From assembly GCA_025738555.1 (NCBI GenBank), contig JAOVFP010000024.1, positions 1,426,001-1,490,000 of the forward strand: DNA of 64,000 nucleotides. Direction: 5' to 3'. The position numbers were made by a program, and so were the translations under genes. Each line of letters begins with the position of its first letter. The stretch's first letter is position 1. Positions 41,173-53,801 of this stretch are shown piece by piece. Origin of the DNA: Cyathus striatus. Its lineage: Eukaryota > Basidiomycota > Agaricomycetes > Agaricales > Nidulariaceae. Below the pieces are notes generated by a model. That model ran no database searches and was not told the DNA's origin. It was given only the letters and a program-made list of their open reading frames with translations.

Positions 41173-44100
41173 TAGGGCTGCCAACCGTTACCGTACATTA
41201 CAGTTATACGGTGCCCGTAATATGGTGACGGGTACTGTACTGATATCAGTCTCAGAGAGAAAGTTGACGGTACGGTACATGGGACGGTTGTGTGCTGTAG
41301 TATACCATATTCTAACGGCCATATACGACTGACTTACGGTCCGTATATTTCAGCTGTTTATGTAAGCCCACATGGACAACTGCGGATGCGGTTAGGATAT
41401 GGTTATCACATTCTATTGTGGTCTTACCATATGAAAGGCTCTTCCAAGACATCACTAAATTCCAATATTTCAATTTCTGGTGGCCGAATACTATCAACTG
41501 ACTTGTTTCAAGTGGTCTTATCTTCGGAAAACTTGGCAGCTTATTCGTTTATAGTGAATACATGCTCCATTGAGCAATATTTGAGCAACATGAAGCACTG
41601 CCATGATAAAAGGTATTTGAAATTCCAAGATTTTATCCACTCGTGAGCCCTTCAGCAACGTGTGTTTACTCATATCTTTCGTTTCATCTCCTGCTGTGCT
41701 GTCGTTCTATGATATTATTGGTTGAGTGCTTATCAGGGTGCAGTTATCTGTGTTCTGAGCCTCAAAGCTGTTGATATCGTGAAAGCACTAGACCGCAAAA
41801 GTCATATAAGTAGTACTATTGATACTGTACAATAACAGTTATACTTCGAGCCCCCATTGTTTTACATCATGTCTGACGACGATCTGGCTCAAGATACTGC
41901 TCAGGCTCTTCTGAATGTTGCACATTGTGCTCAGGCTCCCAGTCAAGGTATGTCTTAGTTGGTTATGAGTAACGATGTTAAACTAATGTAACGTTGTAGG
42001 GCAACTTGGACGTGGGTGCCACAAGCAAAACAATGTACGCATGCAAGAATACATTGACGCAGAGAAGGTTGACGAGTTCGGTAAGCCAACACTTCCAAAC
42101 ACACCTTCCGTGAAGCAAAGTAAAGGAAAGGCTTTGCGCTCTGATGGACCTACTGTTAATGTGGATTCCACTGAGGTCGAAGCCACCAACGATGTTCCTG
42201 AGCTATTATACGATTCAGATAATGAGGATTACGACAACAACAATGAGGACGAGAACAACAGTGACGAAGAGGAGGAAGAAACATTAGAAGCATCACATAG
42301 AATCAGTAATAAGGAGGTATGCGTAATTCACTTAAATTGTTTTCGTATTCTGACATATTTCATCTTCAAATAGCTTGCTGATGCGCTGCCATCGAAACTA
42401 GTGTCTCAGAAATCAAAGCGCAAATGTGCTCAGTCGGCCGTAAACCCTCAAACTCACCACTTGCCTTGTCCAGCTCTGAAAAAGAGTCGCAGCACCATCA
42501 TAGTCACTGGTACGAGTTCTGGTGATAGTACTGTGTCTCCACCTGTACCTATTCAAACCGTAAGTGTCAAACTTTAAAAGCATTCACTAAGATTTACAAT
42601 ACTATTTTAGCATGGAAAGACTAATCCGATTTATTTGTTCTATGAAGAAGTTACCCACGGAAGAAATGGTGAGAAGGAAGAGGGTACTCGCTATTACCAG
42701 TGCTATCACGGTAATCGCTCTATTCTCAAGATAACTCCAAAGATGAGACACAGTCTTAATGGTATGTTTCGACTTTATACATTCTATGAATTTATCTTAA
42801 CTGTGTTTTACTTAGGACTAACTGGGCATTTGAAAAAGTTTCCTTCAATGCACAGGTTATATAACATCCTATATAATCGATCTGGTCCTCCCACATTGGA
42901 GGAAAAGCTGTTAGCTTCTGGGGAGGTAACCATGGACTCTGTGGGCGGCAATAACTATCTTATAAAGCTTGAGAAAGCATCGCAAAATATATTGTGCGTG
43001 CATTCGAACAGCAAGCTTTGAAAGCAAGGGTATGTCTGATTCACTGGTTCACTTTTAATATGTGGTATTAAATGAATTTTAGGGGGAGTGGCAACAGGAA
43101 ACCTTCGTAGAGTTGCTAGTCAAATGGGTAGTTTTCTGTGATCAGCCATTTGATGAGGTGGAGAAGCCAGAATTTCGTGAACTTCTCAATTATATGCATT
43201 TTCGAGGAACTTCGACCTTTAAAATTCCAGGACATACCACTATTCGAACCCGAGTTATGAAGATGGGTGAAGATACAGTCAGCTCAGTGAAAGAAATGTT
43301 CAAAGTATGTTATAATTTTATCTGCAAACATTAACAACTAATATTGATATTATCAGAATCTTAACGCCAAAGTCAGCATATCGCTTGATGCTTGGACTTC
43401 AAGCAACCAGATAACTTTTCTAGCGATTGTTGCACATTATGTTACGAATGATGGACGATCTGGTATAGGACTCTAATAACTTCAACATGCGTTCATTTGC
43501 TGATTAAATATTAGAGGAACTGTTAATCAATTTTCAAGAGCTTATGGGACAACACACAGGTGAAAACATGGCAAGCGTTGTTTGGAATACTCTCAACACT
43601 TATGGCTTAAACAACAGTGAGAAGGTATGTTGATAATAATTAAAGATTTTCGGACACTTTTAAGTTTTGTCTTGCAAATAGATATTGGCGTTTGTCATGG
43701 ATAACACTATGAATAATGACACCATGATTGTGTCTCTCAAGAATCGATTTGACAAAAATGGCTCTACTTCGTTTGATGGACAGTTTTCACGATTACGGTG
43801 CATGCCACATACAATTCATCTTGCTGCCGTTAAGGTTCGTTTATCCCTTCATGTTATATCATCTTATAAAAATTAATAATAGTCTATTGCAGCTGTTGGA
43901 AAATATAGGTGCACTGAGCTCCACAGAGAGTCAGAAGGCAACTTCAAGGGGCAGAATATATCAAGAATCTGTAACTGCTTCACTTCAAAGCTCCACAGAC
44001 AACGACACAGCCTTGTTAGATCCAGAGAGTGAGGATGACTCCTCTCAGGATCAGTCAGCAACATCCCGGAAGAGTACAATCAATCCCTGCGAAGCCATAG

Positions 44101-45589
44101 GAAAGGTACTTAACATCAATTATTTAAACTGAGTGACGCAGTTTGTTAAATCATTACAGCTTCGTAGAATAATCCGAGCTGTATGCTCTAGTCCCCAACA
44201 GCGCGAAAACTGGATTCGTGTAGCTGGAGTGAATTCCAACGAAAATAATTGAAGCCCTTTAATGCTCATACTAGATGTGAAGACAAGATGGTTGTCGACT
44301 CATCAGATGCTTCGTGAGCTTTATTATTATCTTACACTATTTTCTATCTAATACTTTTCCAGAGCGTGCATTAGAATATCGTGCTGCAATAGATATATTT
44401 GCTACACACCATGATTTTCGAGCATTTGAACTATCTGATGAAGACTGGGAAGCTATCACGTTAGTCACTAGGTGGCTGAAGAAATTTCGCTCAGCAACCA
44501 CACAAATGTCGATCATGAAGCAGCCCATGGTATCTCAAACAGCAGCTATTTTCCGTGGACTTCAAAGCGAACTAAAGGATACTCTATGGGAGCTTCCTGA
44601 TGATGCTCCAGCAAACCTCAAGAATGGCCTAGTGAAAGCTCATCAAAAACTTAGTGAATATTATGAAAAATTTGACCAATCTCCGTTATATACCTGGGCT
44701 GCTCGTATGCGCTTCCCTTATTTCTATAATCACTCACTTACTTGTATTATTTTGCAGTTCTAGATCCTCGTGTTTCATATGCTGGTCTTGAGTTCGATTA
44801 CAATGATGATCCCACACTTTTGGCATATCTCATCGAAGCGAAGCAGTCCCTCCAAAGCTACTACCGCAACAATTACTTTAAAGTGGAGGATTTAGCTTCT
44901 AATTCTCTCACCAGAGGACAATCTTCAGCAGCAGAACCTTCAAGTATTGCCACCTCTGATGTAGAGAACTTTACAGCACGCTTTTATCGAAAGCCGCCAG
45001 CTAGAGTTGACGAGCTCAAGCAGTATTTTGCGCTCCCACAGGAGGACTTCGGTACCTGTAATCCAGTTCAGTGGTGGCATAGTCGTCGTTTTCAGTTTCC
45101 TTTCTTATCTCGCCTGGCTCTTGACATTCTAGGGATTCCAGGTACAGTTTAACTACTCAGTTTATTTGTTTACAATATTCATATGCATTAGGTTCAGCTG
45201 TTGCTGTCAAGCACATTTTTTCTGGTGGACGTGATACTATTTCACTTAGACGTTCCAGCCTGAAGTCTGATACTATTAGATGCCTAATGTTGGTAAAACA
45301 GCGCCTTCGCCTTCTTCGTGCTGAGATTATTGAACTAGACTAACATGTACTTTTCAACTACAATGTCATGTACTTCTATTTTATTAAATAACAAAAATGC
45401 GAATGAACAGGCAACTTAGAAACTAAATCTCCATAGCCGTATACCGTAATATGGCCGTCCATAATGCTATACCGTACCGTCAAGCAGTTCAAATTTTCAC
45501 TTTACGGTACGGGATCCAGTATGGAAACACCCGTAAAGTAGCTGCCAGAATACGGCCATATACCATATACGGTACAGTTGGCAGCCCTA
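41173..45589 (+). mobile_element. hAT transposon, copy 2
   Basis: 4417 bp, same termini as copy 1, perfect 8-bp duplication GTACTTAC (41165-41172 and 45590-45597). The different duplication shows an independent insertion in the opposite orientation. Confidence 0.95.
41869..45343 (+). pseudogene. hAT transposase, copy 2 (one stop, one frameshift)
   Basis: Same gene as copy 1, ATG at 41869, stop TAA 45341-45343. Visible exon joins include a 5' intron after QAPSQ, one after RISNKE, one after PIQT and one after MRHSLN. Lesions: a TA dinucleotide insertion near 42986-42991 in the stretch before VRAFEQQ, and TGA at 44250-44252 where copy 1 has CGA. At the three positions where copy 1 has TGA, this copy keeps CGA. 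Together the two copies define the family's reading frame. The C-terminal dimerisation region is complete, with VKHIFSGG where copy 1 has VEHIFSGG. Confidence 0.88.
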
Positions 45590-45597
45590 GTACTTAC

Positions 45598-46466
45598 TTA
45601 ATATATTAGCTGTTGTTCATGACACTTAATGAGTCATTCTAAGTTTTCTTCAATTTGTCCTTTATACATTTATACCTCTTGTAACTGTTTACAGAATATT
45701 TTTTGTGGGTACAGCCTGTATAAAATGAGGATATACTAAACTATGCATAGGGATAATAAATTACTTATGTAACATGTGCTTCAAGTTATAGATATAACAT
45801 TAATATAACACCTAAATACATCTACCTACTGTATAAATACAGAACATACTTATATTTCAAATTTATATATTTTAAGGTACTATGTATGTAGGTATCCTCG
45901 CGCAACTAGTACGCGAGGGCGGTATGTCAAGGAAATCTTACATGTGAGGCTTGCTTACATAAAGACCGCCATCTGAACCTGATCTGAGCTGATGTGTCAA
46001 AATCTCGCGCTAGTACCCGATTTTGTAACAGGGGACTACGGACTCGCTGGGATGATGCCTCTTGTTTGTGTTTTGTTCCATTTATAGGCAATATTTTGGA
46101 TATGATGCTTACTATTTACACCAGCGCCTGGAAGCAAACAAGGCATCATATAGCGTAGTCTACAGCGTTGGTTCAGTACCCACTTGCAACCCACTTTCCT
46201 GCTCACTGGCTGGTACTTCCTGCTGCTGTCATCACCTTACATATCTTTTCGTCTTAGCTCACTGAAGAGGTATATTCACTTCACGTCTGAAGATGTAAAT
46301 CTCACTCGTGAATTAGATAAGTGTCAACGATTCCATCTGTGTGAGTTACATCTCCCACATGCGCCATATTCATACGCTTTCCGGACTCACATCGTGTTGC
46401 AGGACGTATTGAACGATTCTAAAGGTCAAAAGCTGCTAAATGCCAACTGTAAGCCCTACGTCGAAT
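45598..46466 (+). other. boundary between TE-rich DNA and the gene island; possible small gene
   Basis: 45900-46050 is CpG-rich, with an inverted repeat (CCTCGCG...CGCGAGG around 45896-45918). It may hold promoter elements. Open stretches follow: about 46085-46175 (QYFGYDAYYLHQRLEANKAS) and about 46267-46474 (RYIHFTSEDVNLTRELDKC, CELHLPHAPYSYAFRTHIVL). They could be two exons of a small gene joined by an intron between about 46175 and 46265, ending at 46474 and overlapping the next ATG at 46467. I do not recognise the product. Alternatively this is the 5' region of the peptidase gene. Confidence 0.3.
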
Positions 46467-47500
46467 ATGCATGATCCGGATCCATCAACATTTCGCGTGC
46501 TCCTTACCGGGTTTGGAGTAAGTCCATCTGCTTTCGCTATCTAGCGTCATGGCAGAAAACGTGATACATTGGAAGAATAGCCATTTTCTCATCATCAGAT
46601 AAATGCTTCATGGCTAGCTGTGAAGCCGTTACATGATACCCTTTTCTTTACTGAAGCCCCTCCGCATCCTTTGAATACATCCGAAGGAGCACCATCGAGT
46701 ACCACACGTGCAATACATATATCTGCGTTGGAAATACCCGTATCCTACGAGGCAGTTCTGGATGTTGTACCCCTTCTCCATCTCCGACCCCCCATTGTTC
46801 CTGTGTCTATTTCAAAGTTTCCATCTCCGCCAAATGGCGGTTATGATTTTATTTTCCACATAGGTGTCGCTGGCCGTGGACCTCTGAGAATGGAAAGACT
46901 AGGACATAAGCTAGGATACAACATGAAGGATGCAAATGGAAAACTAGCTGCCATCGTCCATTCCTCTTCGAAAGGATACAACGGAGTACCTGAGGGCGTG
47001 CAGATGATGCAAAACATGGTGAAGGATCAGCATGGAATGGATGTAGCCGATACTGCAGAGGACACTGTAGTCAGACCCACACGCGGATTTGGTCCTGGAT
47101 ATGAAAAGTTCGCCGATGAAATAACAACAGAAATTGACGTTACCAGATTAGTGCAGGAGCTTAAGCAGTCAGGAATAGAGGTATCCGTCCCTTCCTGCGC
47201 GTATTTGACCGCGTTACCGAATGTTTTTTTTGGTAGCAGGTATATTCATCTATGGACGCCGGGCATTACCTATGTGATTTCATCTATTATTGTTCTTTGG
47301 CTGAGGCAAAGCGCAATGCCAAACTCGACGAGAAACGCAAGACTCCGCATGTTCTTTTTTTGCACTGCCCTCCTGTTAATCAACCTCTTAGCACCGAAGA
47401 GGTTACCGACGCCATTAAACGTATTATTGTTTGGGTATGCAAGGAAAGTGAGACGATAAACAATACAAATGAGGCTTCCGGGATGCTCATGATATCTTGA
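46467..47500 (+). CDS. pyroglutamyl-peptidase I (family C15)
   Basis: A cytosolic cysteine peptidase that removes N-terminal pyroglutamate from peptides. Exons 46467-46517, 46581-47180 and 47240-47500 (introns 63 and 59 bp) sum to 912 bp, 303 aa. The first join restores the family signature RVLLTGFG/PFSHHQINASW. The middle has DFIFHIGVAGRGPLRMER. The catalytic Cys is C229 in MDAGHYLCDF and the His is H259 in FLHCPP, both in exon 3. Length exceeds bacterial enzymes (~215 aa) because of a Pro/Ser-rich insertion around residues 35-90, which is common in fungal members as I recall. ATG at 46467 was chosen because it is the nearest in-frame Met before the signature. No organelle signal seen. Confidence 0.88.
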
Positions 47501-47924
47501 CATCATGGGTATTGAGATGGATGTATCTCATATATCTTACGTTATTTTCTCCTCACGACAGAATGATTTCCCATTTTGAAGGCTTCGATAATATTTGAAT
47601 AGCGCTGTATGTTCCTTTTAGGTGTACCTACCTTGGTCTACATTCCATGCTATCATGTACTTCCTGAACTGCTTATGTGGAGTGTCAGGAGGTTATTTAC
47701 TACTTATTGTTGACTTATTGCCCTATCGGAGAAGACCGTATCGATGAGATGATGAATCGCGTTAAGGTCGCGCCATCGGTTGCAACGACACCTTAGTATA
47801 CTTAAACACCATCAAAGATGTTGTCGCAGGTTGTTGCCCCGAACTTCATTGCTTAACAGGAGATAAATTCTCTGACGCAACACTTTAATCAGAAATTAGA
47901 GAATTGTTTACAGTTAATAGTATT
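47501..47924. other. intergenic, peptidase to APS kinase
   Basis: About 420 bp, moderately CpG-rich in the second half. It should hold the APS kinase promoter. I see no clear TATA or known sulphur-regulator site. Confidence 0.4.
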
Positions 47925-48752
47925 ATGGCCACCAATATTACATTTCATCCAGGTACGTATGACAAGTGTTATCACTCTTACTCACCTCTTCCATGATTTT
48001 GTGATCTAGGATCTGTAACTTCACCCGAGCGGGGAAGCTTTTTAAATCAAAGAGGCGTCACTATATGGCTCACCGGACTCAGTGCGAGTGGAAAGGTCAA
48101 CAACTTGCTTTGTTCGTTCCATATATTGACTCTTATCCTCCTGTTCAACAGTCTACTATTGCTTGTGCTCTAGAGCAACATCTCCTGCACTTGCAAAAGT
48201 TCGCATATCGACTAGACGGTGATAATATAAGGTTCGGTCTGAATAAAGACCTTGGTTTCGACGACAGGTCGAGGAGCGAGAATATTCGACGTATTAGCGA
48301 GGTACCGTACGGTGCTTAACCACTTTTCGGGATCGTGATGACATTCTCTAATTTAGGTTTCAAAGCTTTTTACTGATGCTTCATGCATTACAATTACTGC
48401 TTTCATTTCTCCTTATCAAGTGGACAGGGCGCTCGCCCGCGAGCTGCATGTTAAAGCATCCTTACCATTTGTTGAGGTTTTCATTGATGCACCTCTTCAC
48501 GTGGTAGAACAACGAGACCCGAAGGGTCTTTACAAAAAGGCCAGGGCGGGAGAGATTAAAGGTTCGTGCAGTCAGTTTCTTTTTCCTCATATAAAAACTT
48601 TACGACCGATTTCAGAATTTACTGGTATATCTGCACCATATGAGGCACCCACAGCTCCAGAAATTCACATCAAGACACACGAAACCTCTATTGAAGATGC
48701 AGTGCGCATTGTTACAGAGTATCTAATCGAAAAAGGATATATAATAATATAA
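47925..48752 (+). CDS. adenylylsulfate (APS) kinase
   Basis: Phosphorylates adenosine 5'-phosphosulfate to PAPS with ATP, the second step of sulfate assimilation. Exons 47925-47952, 48010-48095, 48152-48301, 48357-48561 and 48616-48752 sum to 606 bp, 201 aa. The P-loop is GLSASGKST (residues 32-40), rebuilt across the second intron. The APS-binding block [17 protein letters not shown] follows, then [10 protein letters not shown], then [10 protein letters not shown] and the lid block [20 protein letters not shown], the last rebuilt across the fourth intron. Length matches yeast Met14 (202 aa). All joins keep frame. Probably cytosolic. It ends 43 bp from the convergent kinase gene. I would call it the MET14 orthologue. 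Confidence 0.93.
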
Positions 48753-48795
48753 TTACCACTGATACCTGTCGAACACCTATATGAGCTGCTACTTC

Positions 48796-51420
48796 TTACA
48801 CATGTAACGCCTCGATAGTGTTTTCAGGACTATACTCGTTTCCTGAGGTTGATTCTTGCTCCTCTTCTATGGTCGTCGACATCGCCGAATCCAAAAGGTT
48901 GTTGAATCCAGACTCAATTGTGGAGAGCCAAGACATCAAATCATTAATAGTATGCGCAAGCACTGAATGCGCATTTTCACTTTCTATCAAACCGGGATAG
49001 TCCAAAGGTGCAACTGTGGGTAGTGTTGTTGATGACGAGGGAGCTTCCCAATAATGCAAAGGTCCTTTCGTTTGCGCCGCTCGGGTTCGTATATTTGAAC
49101 TTAAAGTAGCATTACTACTGGATGCAAATCCAGGTTCCCGAAAATCAGGATGTTCGCGACCAGCATCGTTTGATGATGGTACAGATGAGCCCAAGTTACT
49201 TGGGATAAACGAAAAATTTCTGTTTGCTACAGCAACTGATGGAGAAGGAGGAAGAAGATCTTTCATGCCAACATGGTAGTCAGATGATAATGCTGGTATC
49301 TGCATTTAAGTAGCATGAACTAAATGCTCGAAAATTGAGGAGATACCACCCACCTTAAGCACATCTTTTAAACCAGGAGTTCCTAGACCATTAGAAAGAT
49401 AACCAAGGGAGCCTTCTGTGCGGCCTTTCTCACTTATGGAGCGAGAAAATAATTTACGGTTCAATGAAGGGGACACCAATGGATCCGGGTTTATATTACC
49501 CTTGAAGGACATATATTCTTCATGCTCAGAATTCGAATTAGACGGCAGCGCTGTAGCAGAACGTGTGCGTGTTATGGGTAAAGGCGTTGGAAGATCCGTT
49601 GCAACCAGTCGCTTCGTGGACGATGAAATATCCAGGGAGTAAGCTGCCTGATGCCCAGTGACATAGGTGCCACTTTTAGTAGGGCGGTCTGAATAAATCA
49701 CATCAACATCGAGTCTCCCGTTTACCGCCTTTGGCGAGCGGGGTGTGGTCACCGGATACAGAGGAGATATTGGAAATTGAAAGGTGCCGGGTGAGACAAC
49801 TTCATCTGCCTGAGTTTGGGTTTCAGCTGGGCTCTGTGAGCGTTTCTGACTCGTGCCCAGCCGAAGCGGCACCATAGAAGATGGTGCATACGTCAATATG
49901 TCCGGAGTAATTTTCAGACCTGAATTTATTAATTCTTCTCCCGAGGTTTCATTGGTCACCGAGGATGGCCTAGAATAATGCTCCACTTCAGACATGTCGG
50001 AGCTTAGTTCATATGCTTGTACAGGTTGATTAGAGTGTGTGCGAAGAGCACGCGGAGGAAATGCATAAGTAGAGCTTTTATCCAACGGCCCGTCAATCTC
50101 TTGATTTAAGGTTAAACTGGACGTCATCGTTTGCGGCTGTTCTTTGGAGGAGGTGTATATGTGGGAAGATTGTGCAAATGATGATTGAGCCGAGGCAGCA
50201 ATTGAAGATTGGCTTAGATTCCCGTCATCAAATAAAGTGCGAAGTGAGGAAGGAAGGACAAGTGGATGGTGTGCGCGAATCGTAGTTTGCTCGTGAGCGC
50301 GGTCGCCCGATGCACTTAGGAGATTATCAGAATCAGAATAAACGGATCTTCCACGAACAGTATCAAATTCCCAGTTTTGCTCTTCTTTTTCTCCAAACCT
50401 AGGAAAGTACTCAATTTATGGGTCATATATGAAAGGCAAAGTGTGCTTACTCATTCTGGTCGTCCTGTTCCCAATCCAAAGGACCAGCAAGACTAGCTCT
50501 TGGCCCCATGTTCTGCAAACGGATGATGAGATCCTTTAAAATCGAATTCGAAACTTTGGAGATGGACTTCATCCACTTCGCTTTCATCAATTCATCTGCA
50601 GGAAGACGCTAAATTAATGAATAAGAATGACTCATATCAAAGGTATTGAGCTGCACACCTCGATAGGTAGTTCCCTAAGGCAAAGAGCCATAAAGTCACG
50701 CATATCTTTACTTCCCTCCTGCTCTGAAAGGCGGGGGGGTTTGGTTCTAGGAATGATATCCATGACCTTGAACTTGTCCAGATTAGAGTGAGGTGGGCTC
50801 CCCTTTATCATTTCGTAAATCATAATGCCCAAACTCCATATATCCGCTTTGGTGTCATATACAGGCACACTCTGTACAACTTCTGGAGCCATCCAATATG
50901 GGGTTCCCGTCAACGTATTCCTTTTACTGGATGTTGTTGCGAGAAGGGCTGATACGCCAAAATCACAAATCATAACCTTCCCTGTGGCATTAACAAGTAT
51001 ATTAGCGGCTTTTATATCCCTATGTATGACAGGGACTTTGTGGAGGTAGCTTAAACCAATAAGGACCTCTCTTATAATGACAGAGACATACTTCTCCTCG
51101 AGGCAGCCATCTTTGGAGGCTTTCATCAAGGAAAGAACACTTCCACCTTGGGCACACTCCATGACAATCCAAACGCGGGGACCATCCATATAGCAGCCAT
51201 AGTACTTGGTTATATTTGGGGCGTCTCTAAGCTGTGTGAGCAAAGACACTTCTCTCTGGATGTCGCCAACGTCGTCGTCTGGAGTATCTAAATTGATGAT
51301 TTTGAGAGCAACAATGTTTCCGGTTGGAATATGTTTTCCTTTGTGAACAGATCCATAGGCGCCTTTCCCAATGGTTTCGAGACGTTGATAGAGCTGGTGC
51401 ACTGAAGGCTGCTGAGACAT
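48796..51420 (-). CDS. germinal-centre (Ste20-like) protein kinase, Nak1/Kic1 type
   Basis: A Ser/Thr kinase of the group that acts upstream of NDR kinases in polarity and cell separation (Nak1, Kic1, Don3). Minus-strand exons 50659-51420, 50451-50608, 49354-50398 and 48796-49299 sum to 2469 bp, 822 aa. The kinase domain is N-terminal: glycine loop IGKGAYGSV (17-25), Lys40, Glu57, catalytic HRDIKAANIL (133-142), DFG 153-155, and the group signature GTPYWMAPE (172-180). After about residue 255 comes a short conserved helix (LPADELMKAKWMKSISK), then a long Ser/Pro/Thr-rich, probably disordered tail with TP/SP sites, ending in an acidic segment. The start is the ATG at 51420; the upstream in-frame codon is only TTG. 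It diverges from eIF2B gamma across a 299-bp gap. The subfamily is inferred from layout. Confidence 0.9.
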
Positions 51421-51719
51421 CAAAAAACGAGATGGGAACAAGGGGTATAAGTATCTGAAAAAAGAGGAAAGGAACAGGATTAGAGAGTGTTCACAAGCAG
51501 GATAAGATTTGGGGTGGTTGGGCTGTTAATAAGGTAGTAGTAAGTTAAGTAGTAGTAAGTAAGCTTAGTATTCGGAGCAGCAGTAAGCGCAATAAATAAT
51601 TGAAATATTATTTTACGGATCATGTGAGTACGTATATAAATAATCTTATCGAAGATCGCTTTCAAGTAATTACGCCCTCGTCGAGTGCATCGTCTTCGAC
51701 CCTCGAGTTGCCGTCTCTA
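51421..51719. promoter_or_regulatory. divergent promoter region, kinase / eIF2B gamma
   Basis: 299 bp between two start codons facing away from each other. It contains pyrimidine runs on the kinase strand and a CpG-rich segment near 51680-51715. No specific factor site recognised. Confidence 0.5.
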
Positions 51720-53620
51720 ATGGATTTAGACACCGTAAAATCAGAGCAAATTACGAGAGAATTTCTTGCGGTAGTTCTCGCAGGATTTGGAAACGAGTTT
51801 GTCACACCGATTCGATTCGCTTTTCTATGATTTTTATGACTTTTGCCACCATTCTGCCAGGCTTCTCCTCTTACCGATGACTATGGTGACGAGCCTTGTC
51901 CCAAAGCGTTATTACCAGTTGCCAACAAACCTGTTATTGAATACACTTTGAGCTGGCTGGAACAGTCTGGAATAAAAGGTTCGTTACTTCATTATTGCCT
52001 CCATTTCTTTCACACTATAATATTTATGTAACCGCAGACGTCCTTCTTATATGTCCGTCCATACATCGTCCATCTATTTATCACCATATACACTCCGATG
52101 TCTCATCCTCCTCTCTCCGCATTGACCTTCAGACATACGACGAATCTCAGGACTCCAGCGTCGGGACATGTACCCTTTTGCGCCACTTTTCCAGCCGCAT
52201 AACAGAGGATTTTGTTCTTGTCTCCTGTGATTTTATGCCACCACCATCACTTCCCCTTACCGTTATGCTGAATAAATTTCGTACTGATGCTGTCTCTTGT
52301 GGTGCAATTGCAACCACCTGTTGGTATGGTTTGCAGAAACCAGAAAAGGGTACTTTTCCTGAGGAGTGGGGCCCCCTTCCATTATCTGTTCCTATTGTCT
52401 GGGAAGAAGCTACAGGGACCCTTCTATATGTTGATACGCCGGATGACGTCGACCGTAACTCAGAAGAACTTGAGCTGCGCATGTCTTTGTTGTCTCGGTC
52501 AGTATTTCCCAGATTATTTCAATATTCTCTATCATCCGGGTCTAATATTGGCGTAACAGACATTCGCGGACCAAGCTTTCATCGTCTTTTCATGATTCCC
52601 ACGTATATGTTTGCAAGCGATCTATTCTGGATGTACTTCACAAAAAACCAAATTTGGATTCATTCCGCGAGGAATTCATCCCTTGGCTCTGCAAAATTCA
52701 GTATCAGCGTAGCAAGCGCGAGAAATATACGAAAGGTTTAGCTTCTTCATTCCTGTTGTCAGATTCTGTCTCACCTACCACCTGGTCTAGTTCTTTATCC
52801 TCACACCAATACATCTTCTCAACAACTAGCTTTGCAGCATTCGACACTGCTCCTGCACTCCGGCGATCACCACTTAATGCATTCTACATCAGTCCCCACT
52901 TCCCCTACTGATTCTGATACGGACACAGAGAATATTGCAAGTTTGAAAGTCGGCATCGTCGTACACCCAGCTGAGGCTGGTTTTGCGATTCGTGTTAACT
53001 CCATACACAACTTCCTAGAGATAAACAGACGCGTATGTATCCGAGCACTATATCGCCTGAGCCAGTTACCAACCTGCTTAGTTCCTTGCTGGCATTACAT
53101 ACGCGCTTCCAACAGATCCAAAGAATAGATCACTAATCGACCAAAGAGCTCAGATTTCCAATGATACCATTATAGGCGATTCAACACAGGTTTCCGAAAG
53201 AACTACTATAAAAAAATCGGTCATAGGGCGCCACTGTATCATAGGTAAAATGGTCAAAATTGTCGGATGCATATTACTGGATCACTGCATCATAGAAGAC
53301 GGGTGCGTTCATGGCATCTTACGTGAAAATAATGATCCGTGTCTGATAGGTAGAGAGAAGTGCCAAATTAGACAGCTGTATTCTGGGGAAAAACACGAAG
53401 ATTGGCGCGAAGGCAGAACTCTCTCGTTGTGTAACTCAGGCAGGATATGATGTTGGGCCTGGAGGTATGTCATTGTTAGCAATGGAAACTTATACTAATG
53501 AGTATCGCAGAAACTGTGAAAGGAGAGAAGCTAGATGTTTCGGATTGGACCGCGCAGCAAAGTGACTCGGACAGTCTGAAAGGGGAAGACGACGAGAACT
53601 TTGATGATACTTTCGAATAA
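51720..53620 (+). CDS. translation initiation factor eIF2B, gamma subunit
   Basis: Subunit of the guanine-nucleotide exchange factor that recharges eIF2 with GTP; with epsilon it forms the catalytic subcomplex in the cytosol. Eight exons (51720-51800, 51861-51978, 52038-52497, 52560-52735, 52791-53032, 53082-53306, 53350-53464, 53511-53620) sum to 1527 bp, 508 aa. The N-terminal nucleotidyltransferase-like domain has FLAVVLAGFGNE, CPKALLPVANKPVIEYTLSW and FVLVSCDFMPPPSL. The middle has SSFHDSHVYVCKRSILDVL. The C-terminus is a left-handed beta-helix hexapeptide domain: NDTIIGDSTQV, KKSVIGRHCIIGKMVKIVGC and ILLDHCIIEDG. It ends in an acidic tail (EDDENFDDTFE). Two donors are unusual (GTCACA after exon 1, GTTCAT after exon 6); they were chosen because they alone keep frame. 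Orthologue of yeast Gcd1. Confidence 0.88.
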
Positions 53621-53801
53621 CGACGTACGTACATACGGAGTTACTTGCCATGGTTGTGTTATGATTGGGTGCCTTCCAGCCCATGAGACTCAAAAATAAA
53701 AGTAATATAGCAATAGCAAATGTGATATGTAGTTCAAATACAGATGGTGACGGCAGCGCTGCACAAATGGCGTGAATGAAGAGTTTATGCTGGCCTTTGC
53801 G
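53621..53801. terminator. convergent 3' region, eIF2B gamma / eIF3c
   Basis: About 180 bp shared by the two converging genes. It includes AATAAAAG at about 53695, a plausible polyadenylation signal for the plus-strand gene. Confidence 0.4.

Noticed and set aside
51421..51441. Kinase start 7 codons upstream
   Set aside because: The upstream codon is TTG; the first in-frame ATG is at 51420.
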